Counted from the first letter of the stretch, positions 49,101-63,575 are shown. The stretch: DNA of 64,000 nt from Watersipora subatra (GCF_963576615.1 NC_088712.1:16537527-16601526); one strand, 5' to 3'. Notes: a model not told the origin generated them from the sequence alone. Made by a program: numbers and translations.

Positions 49101-52100
49101 AACCTTTCAACAAAGTTCACAAAAGCTGCTAATTCTTTCACAGCTTTGCAATAGTAAAAATCCTTAAAGGTTGACTTGCAACAAAATTCACATTACAGTT
49201 ATTTGGTATCAAAAGATTCGCCATGTCTTACTCTGTTGTGTGGTAGGTGCCAAATATGTGGAAATGTGATAAAAAGCTCTTAAAAGCTCAAAAACAAAAA
49301 GCCGCCGTGGATTGGAATCTCTTGATTTCGATGACGTATCCGCGCTGTATGGTTATTGTCTTGTCACGTGATGTTCTCGCGTGAATTGAAAAGCCAATAA
49401 AAAACTCAATATCAAACTTATCGTAGCAATAGTTTATGATAAACACTTCGGGTTTTACCTAAGACCCCGTATCAAATATAGATGCTCGCTACTTTACAGT
49501 TTCGGCTTGGCCATTCCGTTCGACTATTCATGTCCGAGTTGCGATCATAAAAAATGTCAAATTCTGAAAAGTTAAGACCCTGGCGTTTCGAGCCTGACGC
49601 TCTATCTGAAGAAGATCCTCAACAGAATCAAACCTCCCAGCAAGTAAGCATCGCCACTAGCCAGCTCTTATGTGCCAAGCTAGCTAGTAGTAATAGTTTT
49701 AGCTTGAGAGTGATAGAACGAATATTATTATATATGATTTTAATGATGATAATTATCGCTTCAATATTGCGAAAAAATAATTACAGATTTTTCTCGAATG
49801 ACAACATTAACAATTTTAATATTTAAATCTAGCGCTGCACTGATATACTGTTGGATAACATCGACCTGATGTATTAGCTATGGTTGCATAGACATATCTG
49901 TTCATTTCTTTAGGAGCTAATACCAACGGATACAGAGTGGTGTGCCTGCAAGCGTTGTCAAGACATGCCATCTCTTCCTGAATGTTTGTGCTGCCATTAT
50001 GCTGAGTTTGCGCATTGTCTCCTTGACCGAGGGGAGCATGAATGCCTGTGTATGCATCCTGGTGTAAACGAATTTGTGGCGTCGGCACCCCTTGAGTTGA
50101 GGTGGAATAATTACCTACGATATCATAGTGAGTTGGGTATTCATTTAATGCCAACAACACCAAGGCTATGCTAATGTGTCAAGCATTATCTAAAATTCTT
50201 GTGTTACACATTTAATGCATCAGTTGAACACACACATATTCTGAACTCGTGGAACACAAGGAGAACTGGTATATTTGGCTTGTACACTTACTACAGTAGA
50301 GAGTGTATTAGTTTTATGATTTTATTATATAAAGATTGAGATTATTTTGATGATCAGCAATTATTGTTTTTCAATAATTGTTTTGGTAGATAATCTATTC
50401 CCATTTGGAGAGCCATAGCCAAATGCTCGGAAAAGGTTGTGTGCATACCGCAATCTTGTGTTTTGGTTTATGCCGCAAATCTTGTTTGCAAGTCTGCAAA
50501 CTCTTCTTCATCATCCGTTGGTGGGAAAAGAGCCCGAATCTTAGACACCAAGCAGGCAGGTAGAGGCCGTCGCTCACGGCGACAAATTTGCAGCATAAGC
50601 CAAAACACAAGCTTGCAGTATGCACACAACCTTTGTAACAACATCCGTTGTAATGGACCTCACTCTCAGGCCGTGGGAAATTAGATCGGACTGGCATCGC
50701 TTGAAGCCTTCCAGCTCCATGGTGTTAGAGCTGGTGGTCTCTGTTGACTGCAAAGTAAAGAAAGTTACGACCAACAATTACTTTCACATTATTTGAATGA
50801 ACTATTTAGCTAGATGAGCAACTTCATGTTTATGTATTGATAACTACTAAAAAATTTGGGTTTTTGTCAGGCTGTGAAGTAAAAACTGTCAAAGTTTTAC
50901 CTTGACAAGATGGCTGCTGACTATTAAACCGCAGCTCTGATCCATCATAGTGTAGGCTCTGTATAGTGCGCAATGCCCCGGACTATCGCATCTACCATCA
51001 CCTGCCAAATCAAGCTCCCAATCGATTGCTGCCATCAATCCCTCGTTATGCAGGGTGTACTGCTCAGCAATACACTGTAAAATATTGTAAAACTTCATTA
51101 TACAAGATTAATTTGTATCATTATCATTAGTCTAAGAATGTAGAATCCTCTTCCCCCTTTTTGTGCTATATTATGATGAAGAATCAGAATTTTGAATTAT
51201 AATATATTTTGCTTGAAGGATGACATATTTTCATTTCAAGAAAAAAATTGTTTCTAAATGTCGTTATTCAATTAGTGTGCCAAGCTTTTACTCACATTTT
51301 CCAAGTTTATGAGTAAATATTAACACTCACACCATGTAAGTATTCTCTTTGTTGGTAGAGGCAAACGCTGTGGCTTGGTATTGCGATGTTCAGGAGCGAC
51401 AGAAAACGGAGGTTCTGCGTAAGGCATCCGCCAGAAAAGAGTGATGTAGCTGCCAGCAGGGGGTTGATGACGTGAGCTCTGTTCACCCTGGCAGTTGTTT
51501 CCCAAGTGTACGATTGGTGACAGGAGGCACATGTAACCTTGAACTCTACCCATCCGCCTTCTCGCACCATCGTGAATGAGCAGGGGAGGGCGCAGGTGTG
51601 ACAGTGAAATAGTCGCTGGAGTGCTGTCACACTTACTATTATTTTCTCCTCTTTGAAGGAGGATTCGGGTCTGAAATCACAACACAATAGTTGACATGCA
51701 ATAAGATCTGTACAACATCATTTCCTGTTATTATATCATATTTGCTTGATCAGAAAAAGAATAAATATATAGCCATGCAATCATGACACAGATTTTACAA
51801 AACCCTATCAGAATCCATGATATTGTAAACATAAAATGTGAGTAATAACTCTATGGATATTTTTTATATTTTGTCAAGTTTGGTTTAGTTCAGCTCTATC
51901 TTACATGTAATTGGAGAGCGTTTGACGCTGGCCAACATAGCGCTCAAACTCTTCCCAGTCTTCAGTGGTTGGCACAAATTCTTCATCTAATACTAATAAT
52001 AATCAACTAATAATATTAATATGCTATTAACGATGATACCAGAAAATGACAATAACTATGTTATATAACATATCTATAAGTGAGTGGGGTTAAGAAATTT

Positions 52101-55100
52101 GGCAAAATTAATCGTGAAACAACATTATTTTATCAATTATATATTAATATATTACGTTTTACAGATAGATATGCAGTATGAATTAGTTTTGTTATTATAA
52201 TAAGAATAATACACGTAATTAAAAAGATAAAATACTAAGAATATAATATTACAATTAAATGACATTAATATTGTTATATTAAATATAGATTAATACAGTA
52301 CTATTAGGAGAATACTAGAAAATAACCCGAGTTACAACTACTAATACAAGTAGTTCATAAATTAAATTACTCACGTGCTTTGGTGACATGTGGAGTAAGC
52401 AAACAGGTTAGAAAACATGTCGTCTTTGAACTGGCGAAAACAAAGGTAAGAGTAAGCAGGCGAATAAATAAAGTTTGTCACATCCAGCTTCACCCAGTTG
52501 CTCCACGCCCGGTGGAGGTCTGGTCTTTTCTCAGCTCTTGGCCAAAAAAAAGGTGCTTCTCAGCTTGGCAGCTGCACAAACACTATGTGGCGCGTTAGAC
52601 ATTATGACGAATTGAAATAAACAAGTTGAATATGAGAAAGCGTGTTTGCTATTTGCGATAGATCAAACTTGAACTGAAACTAACATTATCTGGTCACGTG
52701 ACTTACAATTCCCGCTATATGGCGCGAAAAGTTTCTACAGCATTTTTCAACCATCATAGCGGACCAAAAGGCTCATCATTTTTATCAGAGGATGATATGC
52801 AATCGTTCAAACTAAGCTTAAAAAATTAAACATATTTTTATGCTATGTTTTGAGATATCAGTGCTCAAAGTTGCAGCATTACGATGCCGATAAAATAGAC
52901 GCGTAAGAACAATAGACATGGTTTTTGTTGCAAGCGTGAAGTATATTTGTGAAAATAGTTCGACGAATAAGGATGCATGAAAGTGTAAACATAAACTATC
53001 TCGCACACATTTTAGCCGTTTTAGCACACATACGTCACATTTTAGCCGTTTTGGAAAACGAATCCAAACTAGGGCGGTCTCGTGTGGCTGCGATTTTTTG
53101 TTCGTTTTTTAGCTTTTACGAGCTTTTAATCACATTCCCACATATTTGGCACCTACAACACAATAGAGTAAAACATGGCGAATCTTTTGATACCAAATAA
53201 CTGTAATGTGAATTTTGTTGCAAGTCAACCTTTAAGGATAGGAGCATATTAGCCAGCAAATTTTGCAAAAAATCAGGATCACCATGAAACAAAATGTTTT
53301 TTGTTAGATAATTTTAACCTTTCAACCCTGGCCATCCTTTTCAATGTGTATCAGTAACCCTGGGCAAATTTTCAACTGTTTTTAAATTTTTAAACTTTTG
53401 TTAAATATATTTAAATGTGCTCATAATACAATGATTATTGGAAAACCATAGCAAAAAAATTCAGTAACTTACAGCAAATGACATCAAACATAAAAAACAG
53501 TATTTAACAACTTCAGACTAAAACTATAAAAAATTGTATGCTTTTGGAAACTCGTAAAAATATCTACAGTAGCATCATATCTATTGATCACTTTCATCAT
53601 CATTTCATGGCTCAAGATAAACTGGATAATTATAGCTAGTATTATTAAATTCTTCATTTGCATCACAATCATTTATGGCCTACAAACGAATAAGTCATAT
53701 TGATTTTTTTGCGATATCGTTCTAATGAAAATTATCATTATAATGAAAGAACTGAATAAAGATATTTCAAAATGGTTAGAAATGTAAGTGAAATTTCTGG
53801 CTTAGTGCCCAGTGCAAGAATTAAATTGATTGATTTATGCTGCTACTTAGAAACAGCATTTGTGAACAGGGCCGTGTGAATATCATTTTTCTAGATGTTA
53901 GGGTCTCTGACACACCCTATGCAACGCCGGAATAACGGCTGTTAGGGTTCAAAGGGTTCAAAGCTTATCATACCAAAGATTTGTTTGCTGCTAACTTGCA
54001 AAACATGTTGCAGTTTTGCACTCTTTTGGAAATTTAAATTAGGCTTGTTAAGTTAATATTAATGATTCTTTTTAAAAAGCTCCAACAAAGTTATATAAAA
54101 CAACAACTTATTGATCTGCCTTGATGTTTAAAATATTATTCACAGTAATCCACTGGTAATTTTATTTTACACGCTTTGTCAAGCAAGTATTTTTTGAATA
54201 AAAGCTGAAACTTAATTTGGAAATTTTCAAACAAAAGCATCTGCTTAGTTGAACCTTTCACAAAAATGCAAATTCTCATTGGACAGCATGCAAAGCATAA
54301 CTTTAGTAAATTTTCCTTCCAGAATAAAATTAATAATGTACACAAGAACTATTTTAGCGACTGCCACAAAATGCTGCTTTTTTTCAAATAACCACTGATC
54401 ATCTATATTTGTAAATACAGTAATATTACCATATGTCATTTGTATTATTATTAGATTATAGGGATTCGAATAAATTGAACTTAAAATATATCTTTCAATG
54501 GCAGTATTTGGTTATATGGCATTTCAAATAATTTAAACAGTCACTACTTTTAGTAAAACCAATTGTCTGATTACCATTTTTACTCTTTATTGAAAAAAAA
54601 GTATTGTGCTCATAAAACTGTAAGAATATTAAAATAGTTTTCATACCTTTGCAATTTATATGAGGTATCAGCAGTGTTTAAAGGTTATGCAAATAAAACA
54701 AATAATTGATATTATCTAGAAGTATATAACTACTTACTGTTAACTTATAACCATCTGCTGAACTATTTATATAAAAACTTGGCCAGATTCCAGACTCTGT
54801 AGTTCCATTCGCGGCTCTAAGGAAAATGGACAGTTTGGTGTTTGATCTGGTCAAAGCATAGATTTTATTTAAACCTGAAAGAGTTTCATGAAATATATTA
54901 AAGTGAAAACAAAAATATTTAAGTCTTTTTCTCTAATTTTGTTGCTACTTTAAGCTGCTAAACTAATCTAAATGCCACATTATTTTGTCACAACCTCAAC
55001 TGTACATAAACAAAGGAATTAAAGACACAGATAAATATAATATTTAGACCTATAGAAGCATTAATAAATTACTTTTAACAATTTGTGTACTAACGAACAA

Positions 55101-57032
55101 AAAAAATAAGGTAACACTTTACCAATTTTAATTTCAAAAATTCTTCTCATTGAAGTACTTCATAATTATTAAATTATAAATAATAAAGTTTTATTTAAAG
55201 ATCTAAGAATTTATATGAAGTTTACACCCCACTGTTTTGCAGCCTGACTGTTTTACAGCCCACTGTTTTACACCCCACTGTTTTACACCCCTGACTGTTT
55301 TACAGCATATTGTTTTACACCCCACTGTTTTACAGCCCACTGTTTTACAGCCCACTGTTGTACACCCCACTGTTTTACACCCCTGACTGTTTTACAGCCC
55401 ACTGTTTTACACCCACTGTTTTACAGCCCACTGTTTTACCGCCCACTGTTTTACACCCCACTGTTTTACAGCCCACTGTTTTACAGCCCACTGTTTTACA
55501 GCCCACTGTTTTACACCCCACTGTTTTACACCCCACTGTTTTACAGCCTGACTGTTTTGTTTGTTTTTAGCTCCTATCATATTCCAGCACAGGAACTTTC
55601 TAACCTATCAAGCTGAGATTCAAAAAAATATTTTAGTTTTCAACCCTAATAATAATTTTGTTTTGATAGTTGTCACATAAGTCTTCAGTATATTTTCAGA
55701 AACATTGATTCCTTCCTAATTCTTTTTTGTTAATGAGCAACAATATCATTCAACATAATTAACTGGAACTGTAAAAGTATTACCAAAACGTGACTAGTAG
55801 AATTTTTAGTTATGAAACAAAATGTTAGGCATTTAAAAAATTAACCTAAAATGTTATTTCAACTTACCTAACCAATATTCTCTATGTATATTACCAAATC
55901 CCTCTTGGTAACTTGTCCAGTTTTGATGAAAATCAACTGATCCATTTACTCTTTTTTGAAACACAGTCCACCCACGACCATCAATAAAGTCACACCAGAC
56001 AGGAAATGGTTCACTATCTGTATGAGGTGGGTTAACTTGATAAACTCCAGGACATCTATTTCCTTGCTCATACAACTCTTGACAATCTGTATCAACAAGA
56101 AATTTGAGTTTGTTGAAACCAAACTTTGCAGATAGTTTTTTGAAAAGTAGAATATAAACCTAATCTATTTTTATGAATTAAATGGGTGTAGTGCTTTTCC
56201 TTTTCTGACAACCAAAAATGTTTAGAAAAACTAGGGTAGTTATTAGTTTATTAAATATTGATTTCATCAAAATTTCCTTGGATTACTTTTAAATATATAT
56301 GTTACACTTAAAATTTTCCAATTTGGATTGTGATACCAGAATATTAATTGACTTACATATGTGTCATACTAGTGACTTAAATATGACCATAACACTCGAA
56401 GTAGATGAGAGAGAGATATAAAAACTTTTTTTCAAATTGCTGTTTTTTGGTGCCTGAAAAGTTTACCAAACCATATTTTTCAAAAATAGTTGCAATACAA
56501 AGACACTAAATGGAATTCTCAAAATATATAATGATATTTTTGTTAAAAAAACCACTACTATACCAGATTGGTTATGGTTGATGACAGTTAAAATAAAACA
56601 TCAAGTTTTACCTTGAGGTGTTGACATCTCCCTAGTTACAGTCTGATCATTTGTTGGTTCATCTGTTGAAAGGTGTTGACTGGTTTGTTGTGTTGAAGTC
56701 GCTTCCTCTGTTGCTAGACTTTGGCTTGAAGAAGGCAGGGTAGTCTCACTTCCAGCAGTAGTTCGAGTTGTCAGGCACTCAGTCAAACTGTCTAGCAGCT
56801 TGCTATGAATGACTTCGCTGACTTCAAAATGAAATGGCAGTGCGCTGTCATCGTAAATGCCATGATTGGCCTCTAAGATTGTTGGACACTCATTTTGCAA
56901 AAGTTGACGAGCTGCGTAGATACTTTGTCGCAATTGAAAAAATGTTTGTCCTTTTTCGTTCACCCCAATGAGATGTGCGTCAGAAGCAGAAGTTAAAATA
57001 ATGAATAATGCCAGACTGGATAAAAAGGCCAT
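46133..57032 (-). CDS. Secreted fibrinogen-related protein (FReD), copy 2
   Basis: The exons are 57032-56612, 56086-55868, 54874-54738, 48754-48628 and 46266-46133. All junctions are GT/AG and the lengths (421, 219, 137, 127, 134 nt) are the same as in copy 1, giving 345 residues ending MRVTRD and TAA. The signal peptide (MAFLSSLALFIILTSASDA) and the 120-residue N-terminal region with a Ser/Thr-rich linker are close to copy 1. The fibrinogen domain has CPGVYQVNPPHTDSEPFPVW, GWTVFQKR, a conserved NCAQYWEGGWW at the exon 4/5 join and NGVYGAENQGG. The ligand-side loop is nearer to the family norm than copy 1. Introns are much longer because of a Kolobok element, an unidentified 1.2-kb insertion and a tandem repeat. 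Frames are intact, so both paralogues are probably expressed. A role in pathogen or glycan binding is inferred from the family. Confidence 0.9.
46640..47890. other. Copy-2-specific insertion in the last intron, unidentified
   Basis: Alignment with the intron of copy 1 (12.27-12.5 kb) is lost at about 46.64 kb and resumes near 47.89 kb. I saw no convincing inverted ends, open frame or known motif in the extra DNA. It is slightly less AT-rich than its surroundings around 47.05-47.55 kb. Confidence 0.35.
49168..49285 (+). repeat. Kolobok terminal inverted repeat, left
   Basis: This matches the reverse complement of about 53113-53231 with few mismatches (for example ttatttggtatcaaaagatt in both). 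Confidence 0.85.
49554..50684 (+). CDS. Transposon-borne cysteine-rich protein with P2X7 ballast-like domain
   Basis: Exon 1 (49554-49643) encodes MSNSEKLRPWRFEPDALSEE and ends at CAA|GTAAGC. Exon 2 starts after TTTCTTTAG at 49914, in phase 0. It encodes TEWCACKRCQDMPSLPECLC followed by CHY, then CLCMHPGVNEF and LRWNNYLRYHSE. The spacing W-C-x-C-x2-C...P..xEC-x-CC...C...HPG resembles the zinc-binding 'ballast' C-terminus of vertebrate P2X7 and the many invertebrate 'P2X7-like' proteins that lack the channel. Exon 2 either reads through to TAA at 50172-50174 or splices at a good GTGAGT near 50129. A downstream piece (50405-50684) with IPQSCV may be a last exon, but its phase does not fit cleanly. 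No ion-channel part is present. The function in the transposon is unknown. Confidence 0.5.
50435..50631. repeat. Imperfect palindrome inside the Kolobok element
   Basis: Arms 50435-50480 and 50586-50631 (46 bp each, about 6 mismatches) are inverted copies separated by 105 bp. Transposase homology stops exactly where the right arm begins (after ITTD), so a rearrangement here removed the catalytic 3' half. Confidence 0.8.
50574..52620 (-). pseudogene. THAP-Kolobok transposase, exons partly intact, 3' half missing
   Basis: A THAP-like start lies at about 52604-52380. It runs VCAAAKLRSTFF, then a frame change at a T8 run, then RAWSNWVKLD and YLCFRQFKDDMF, with His replaced by Gln in the last zinc position. 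An exon at 51986-51905 (DEEFVPTTEDWEEFERY) follows. Three in-frame exons follow: 51670-51331 (CHTC, CASCHQSYTWET, LLAATSLFSGG, YQQREYL), 51074-50901 (LAGDGRCDSPGHCALYRAYT) and 50747 onward (SSNTMELEGFKRC, SITTD). The GDGR.DSPGH and S-N-x-ME-x-EG signatures are characteristic of Kolobok-group transposases. Junctions have good GT/AG sites and matching phases. Homology is lost after ITTD. Not functional. Confidence 0.75.
53113..53231 (-). repeat. Kolobok terminal inverted repeat, right
   Basis: Inverted partner of 49168-49285, followed by the TTAA duplication. Confidence 0.85.
53876..53962 (+). repeat. Short interspersed repeat, copy 2
   Basis: Partner of 37340-37435, ending in the shared gttagggttcaaagggtt. 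It is absent from the matching intron of FReD copy 1. Confidence 0.5.
55229..55560. repeat. Short-unit tandem repeat in intron 2 of FReD copy 2
   Basis: About 20 units of cccactgttttacag or cccactgttttacac (15-17 bp). Some units are extended to cctgactgttttacag. The paralogous intron of copy 1 (about 15.14-15.17 kb) has a single related stretch, ttacacactgctgttgtacc. The array therefore grew after duplication. Confidence 0.93.
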
Positions 57033-57115
57033 TTTGGAAAGCTTGGCTTAGAATGAAGGGATCACTCATTGAACATTTTTATATATAGATTTCTTGTTAG
57101 GCCCTGCCCACATTT
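57033..57115 (-). promoter_or_regulatory. Core promoter of FReD copy 2
   Basis: On the minus strand GGGCAGGGC (57109-57101) precedes a TATA box (ATCTATATATAAAA, 57090-57077), at nearly the same distances from the ATG as in copy 1. The GC box has one substitution relative to copy 1. Confidence 0.6.
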
Positions 57116-59391
<2,276 letters not shown>

Positions 59392-59614
59392 TGTTAAAAT
59401 GTGAATTCAGTGCACTGTGTTGTTGCTGCTTGCATATATTCTGAACAACTGACTGACTAGCATAACATAAGGCATAACGTAACGTAACGTCATGAAGGCA
59501 ACTCAGACAGTAAGGCCTAACTCATAGGTCAATAAGTACAGGCAAAGGATAAACAGGACAAGGGCATAAAAGGACAAATGAAATCACATGTCATTACAAG
59601 ATATTATAACAACA
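59392..59614 (-). repeat. 3' LTR of the copia element
   Basis: A 223-bp repeat that on the minus strand begins TGTTGTTATAAT and ends TTTTAACA. It has one extra taacg unit compared with the other LTR. Confidence 0.92.
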
Positions 59615-59621
59615 CTCCCAC
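59615..59621 (-). promoter_or_regulatory. Polypurine tract of the copia element
   Basis: GTGGGAG on the minus strand immediately precedes the 3' LTR, as in many copia elements. Confidence 0.65.
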
Positions 59622-59626
59622 TATAT

Positions 59627-62600
59627 TTAATGTACATGTGTACCACTGAGCACTTGCAACTGCAGCATGAAGCCACAGACAACACCCATCACCGATCTTA
59701 GTTTTTCGTATTTCACGCGTGGTAATGGTTTAGTCAATATGTCTGCGATCATACTGTCACTAGGGCAATACCGAATTTCGATTTGACCACTTTCTTTAGC
59801 CTCTCGGACAAAGTGGAATTTTATATCGATATGTTTCGTTCTTGCATGTTCCACAGGGTTACTCGATACAGCAATAGCTCGTTGATTGTCTTCATATAAT
59901 ATTACAGAATGCAAATGTTCCTTTGGGCGTAGTTCGTTCAGTAGTCGTTTGAGCCAGATGGTTTCTTGGCTAGCTGAGCAGAGCGCTATGTATTCAGCCT
60001 CTGTCGTGGATAATGCCACTACAGGCTGCTTCTTGCTAAGCCAGCTAATAGCTCCCTCTACTAACATGAAAACCTGACCTGTCGTCGAGTGTCATCTATG
60101 TCACCGGGATAGTCAGCATCTGCGTATCCAATGAGTTCATTGTTACCCACAGCATTGTATTGTAGTGTTTGGTCTGCAGTCCCCTTTAAGTAGCGAAAAA
60201 TCCTTTTTACTGCTGTAAGATGTGTGCTGTTTGGCTTGGCGTTAAATTTGGTTACAGCTCCCACTGCTTGCGCAATATCAGGTCTTGTACCAATTGCTAG
60301 GTAAAGTAGACTTCCTGTCATGGATTGATACATCTTTGCATCTACTTCCTGGCTGACACCATCATCTTTACACAGTGTTACATTGACATCAGCAGGTGTT
60401 GAGGCTGTATGTGCATCAGAGAGTCCATATTTAGTCAGTATTTGTTGTATGTACTGTTTCTGATGCATCTCTATATTTCCCTCTTTCTTTGCTATCGATA
60501 TCCCAAGGCAATGGTGTATTTCTCCCATGTCTTTCATTTTGAATTTATTCTTGAATTTGTTTTTGAGCTGGGAAATTTCCTTGTCTGTCTTGCTGGCCAA
60601 AATGAGGTCATCTACATACACAGCTATTACTGCATGCGTATCTGGATGGATATATACACAGTGGTCAGTATCGCATTGCTTGAATCCTATAGATTCAACG
60701 ACTGACCGCAAAGCTTTATTCCAGCATCGAGGGGATTGCTTCAATCCATAAAGCGATTTCCTTAGTTTACAAACCAATTTTTCTTTGCCGGGTTGCTCAT
60801 ACCCCTCAGGTTGAAGCATGTATATGTCTTCGTCCAGGTTTCCATTTAAAAAGGCTGTTTCAACATCCATTTGATGTACATGCATGTTCTTTTGTACAGC
60901 ATTAGCTAGAATTGTACGGATTGAGGAGTATCGAACTACCGGCGCAAATGTTTCACAGTAATCTATTCCATACCTTTGTGCGTAACCTTTAGCCACCAGT
61001 CTTCCTTTAAAACGCTCAACTGTTCCATCGCTTTTACTTTTTACTTGAAGACCCATTTGCATCCTATAGCTTTTTCTCCCTCGGGTAGCTCCACTAAATT
61101 CCAAGTTTGGTTGGTCGTTAACGAGCGAAACTCCGCATCAGCTGCTGCTCTCCACTCATTTGCGTGCTCACTACCCATAGCCTCGGCAAAAATTTTTGGT
61201 TCGGTGATGTCATTTGTAAAGCAGGCAGTGTGTCTTACTACGGTAGAGCTAATGTGTTCATCGATACCATATCTAGCTGTCGGCTGCCTCTCTCGGTGCG
61301 ACTGACGTGGGTGTGCTGCTGTCGGCTCCGTAGTTGCAGGTTGGGTGCTAGTGGTTTCCATGCTTACATCAAGTTTGCAGGTTTCATTATTCGCAGGGAC
61401 AACTGTGTTGCTACAACAAACATTAGTATGATCGAATTGAAACATACATTCATTGAACACCAGGTAACGACTAATAAAAAGTCTACCAGAATTCTCATCT
61501 AACACTCTATAGCCCTTTGATCTAGTACTGTTGTCAACAAACCTTACTTTTAATGCCTTACTATCTAGCTTTTGTCTAGCGCTATCGTTCACATGTGCAT
61601 ATGAAATACAACCAAATACTTTGAGATTGCTCACATCGGGTTTTTTGCCATACCAGAGTTCATACGGTGTAATGCCTTTGCTCAAGGATGATGTTACAAC
61701 ACGATTACGCACATAGGCAGCAGAGGCAACGGCCTCTGCCCAATAAGTGTTGGTCAATCCAGCATGCTGCAACATTGTACGGGCTGCTTCTACAAGTGTT
61801 CGATTTTGCCTTTCTGCAGGGCCATTTTTTTCAGGTGAATACGCTGCACTCAGTTCGTGCTTAATACCTCTGTGCAGCAGATATTGTTCAAATTCAGATG
61901 ACACGTACTCACCCCCATTGTCGGACCTAAGCGTTGCAATGCGGTTGCCTGTGCTATTAACAGCAGCTGCCTCAAACTCTTTGAATTTCTGAAACACTTC
62001 AGACTTGTGTTTAATAAAGTAGACAGCACAACAATGAGAATAGTCGTCTATAAAAGTTACGAAGTATTTAGCTCCACCAAGTGATTGTGTTTGCATTGGT
62101 CCGCAGACATCGCTATGTATCAATTGTAGCCTATGACTAGACTTTCCGACTTGTGAATGGGGAAAAGGTTTACGCGTGATCTTACCTTTTTTGCAGCTCT
62201 CGCAGAAGGACAGTGTATCTTTTCCAATCAGGGTACTATTTAGTCCAGTAACTGATTGCCCTCGTATAAGGGAACGAATCTGCTGATCATTTAAGTGTCC
62301 AAGGCGTCGATGCCAGAGATCTATGTTGTTATTAGAAGACGTGGTTGTGAGGTGTACTTCCTCTTTACTCGTAGTGGTAGCAAGTCTACACCTCAGTTCG
62401 TAAAGTTTGTCACACACTTTACCCATACCGCACAATCGCCCATCTCTGCTGCGGATCCAGCATCTTTCATTTCCAAACTTGACAGTGTTTCCCCTTTTTA
62501 CAGCTGCTCGTACAGAGAAAAGGTTACATGACAGTTTTGGAACATGCAATACATCTGTCAACACCGTGGGTTTGGCATCACTTACATCGAACAGCATTTG

Positions 62601-63575
62601 GAGACGCACTTTACCACATCCTACAGCTTCTACCGATCTGCCATCTCCCAGTCTCACTAGTTGTGGTTTCTCAAAGTTGGTATATTCGGTCATCATGGTC
62701 ATCATGGTCATCTGATTAGTCATGTGTGATGAGGCACCCGAGTCTATCAGCCATCGATTATCATTGACAACGCTATTACCAGCAACGAATAGCCAATCAT
62801 CCTGACCACTATTTTCATCATTTCCTGCAAACTTAGCTTGGTGGTTGCCTCTATATTCAGCATTTCGTTGAGGACAGTTACGCTTTAGATGAAGTGGGGA
62901 ATCACATACAAAGCACCTGCGTTGTTTCTGGCTTTTGCACTCATGTGCTTACTTCCGTTTTCCCACTAGAGCAGTATTTTGTTCAAGTTTGTTGCCACTA
63001 GCATTTCGCTTCAATTCCTCATTAAGTAAAGCTTGTTGAACAAAGCTTATGTCTATATCGTCAACTCGAGCTTCTAACGCAGTGACAATAGTGGCATAGC
63101 TCTCTGGCAGGCTCCCCAAAAGTGTCACAACTTGGTCCTCAAGATCAACGGCAGATCCTATAGCTGCTAGTCTGTCAGTCATCTCCTTCATGGTCTTCAT
63201 ATGTTCTACAAGTGGCGTTCCTTCAGTCATTTGCAATCGAAAATATTGTTTTTTTTTAAAAAGTCTATTCGCGAGAGAGTTGCGCTCAAAATGTTTGCAC
63301 AGGGCATCCCATGCTTTATCTGGTGTCTCGTGTGATGTGATGAGATAAATTTGCGATGTGCTTACAGCCATTACAATAGATGAAAATGCTCTCCGGGATT
63401 CTGTCTAAAATCTCTGTTTCGCATCTGCTCCGGCATCTTCAGCTAAGGTTATACTGCCATTCACTTAACCCCACAGCCCCTTTGCCAGCAGCATATGCTT
63501 CATCTGAAATTTCCATGTGTTCCAGTTCTGTCCATCGAGCTTGTCTATAGTCCACTTTTCATCTGTTGCTGCCAT
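59627..63575 (-). pseudogene. copia gag-pol polyprotein with three stops and two frameshifts
   Basis: The ATG at 63575 starts MAATDEKWTIDKLDGQNW, typical of copia Gag. TAA at 63467-63465, TAG at 63407-63405 and TAA at 62951-62949 interrupt one frame. In order come a Gag UBN2-like region (AWDALCKHFERNSLANRLF), a zinc knuckle (CFVC..PLHLKRNC), protease (WLIDSGASSHM) and integrase. Integrase has an HHCC motif (HRRLGHLN...CESCKKGK), SDVCGP, LRSDNGGEY and PEKNGPAERQNRT. A frameshift near 61041-61100, after GCKWVFK, leads into reverse transcriptase (MDVETAFLNGNLDEDIYM, AVYVDDLILA). A second frameshift near 60070 leads into RNase H (STTEAEYIALCSAS, YEDNQRAI, DILTKPL). All domains are recognisable and close to full length. 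Confidence 0.93.

Larger units (their letters stand above)
49168..53231 (-). mobile_element. Kolobok-type DNA transposon (4,064 bp) in intron 3 of FReD copy 2
   Basis: TTAA is duplicated at both edges (49164-49167 and 53232-53235). Inverted ends of about 115-120 bp start aggttgacttgcaacaaaat on each strand. The minus strand carries exons of a THAP/Kolobok transposase. The plus strand carries a convergent cysteine-rich gene. TTAA targets and this transposase type define Kolobok. The transposase is broken and its 3' half is missing at an internal palindrome, so the copy is non-autonomous. Copy 1 of the gene lacks the insertion. Confidence 0.85.

Noticed and set aside
55310-55570. 86-codon Pro/Thr/Leu-rich repeat frame
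   Set aside because: It is produced by the short tandem repeat within a FReD intron.
60409-62719. Plus-strand frames across the copia region
   Set aside because: They are shadows of the minus-strand gag-pol, which shows all expected catalytic motifs.
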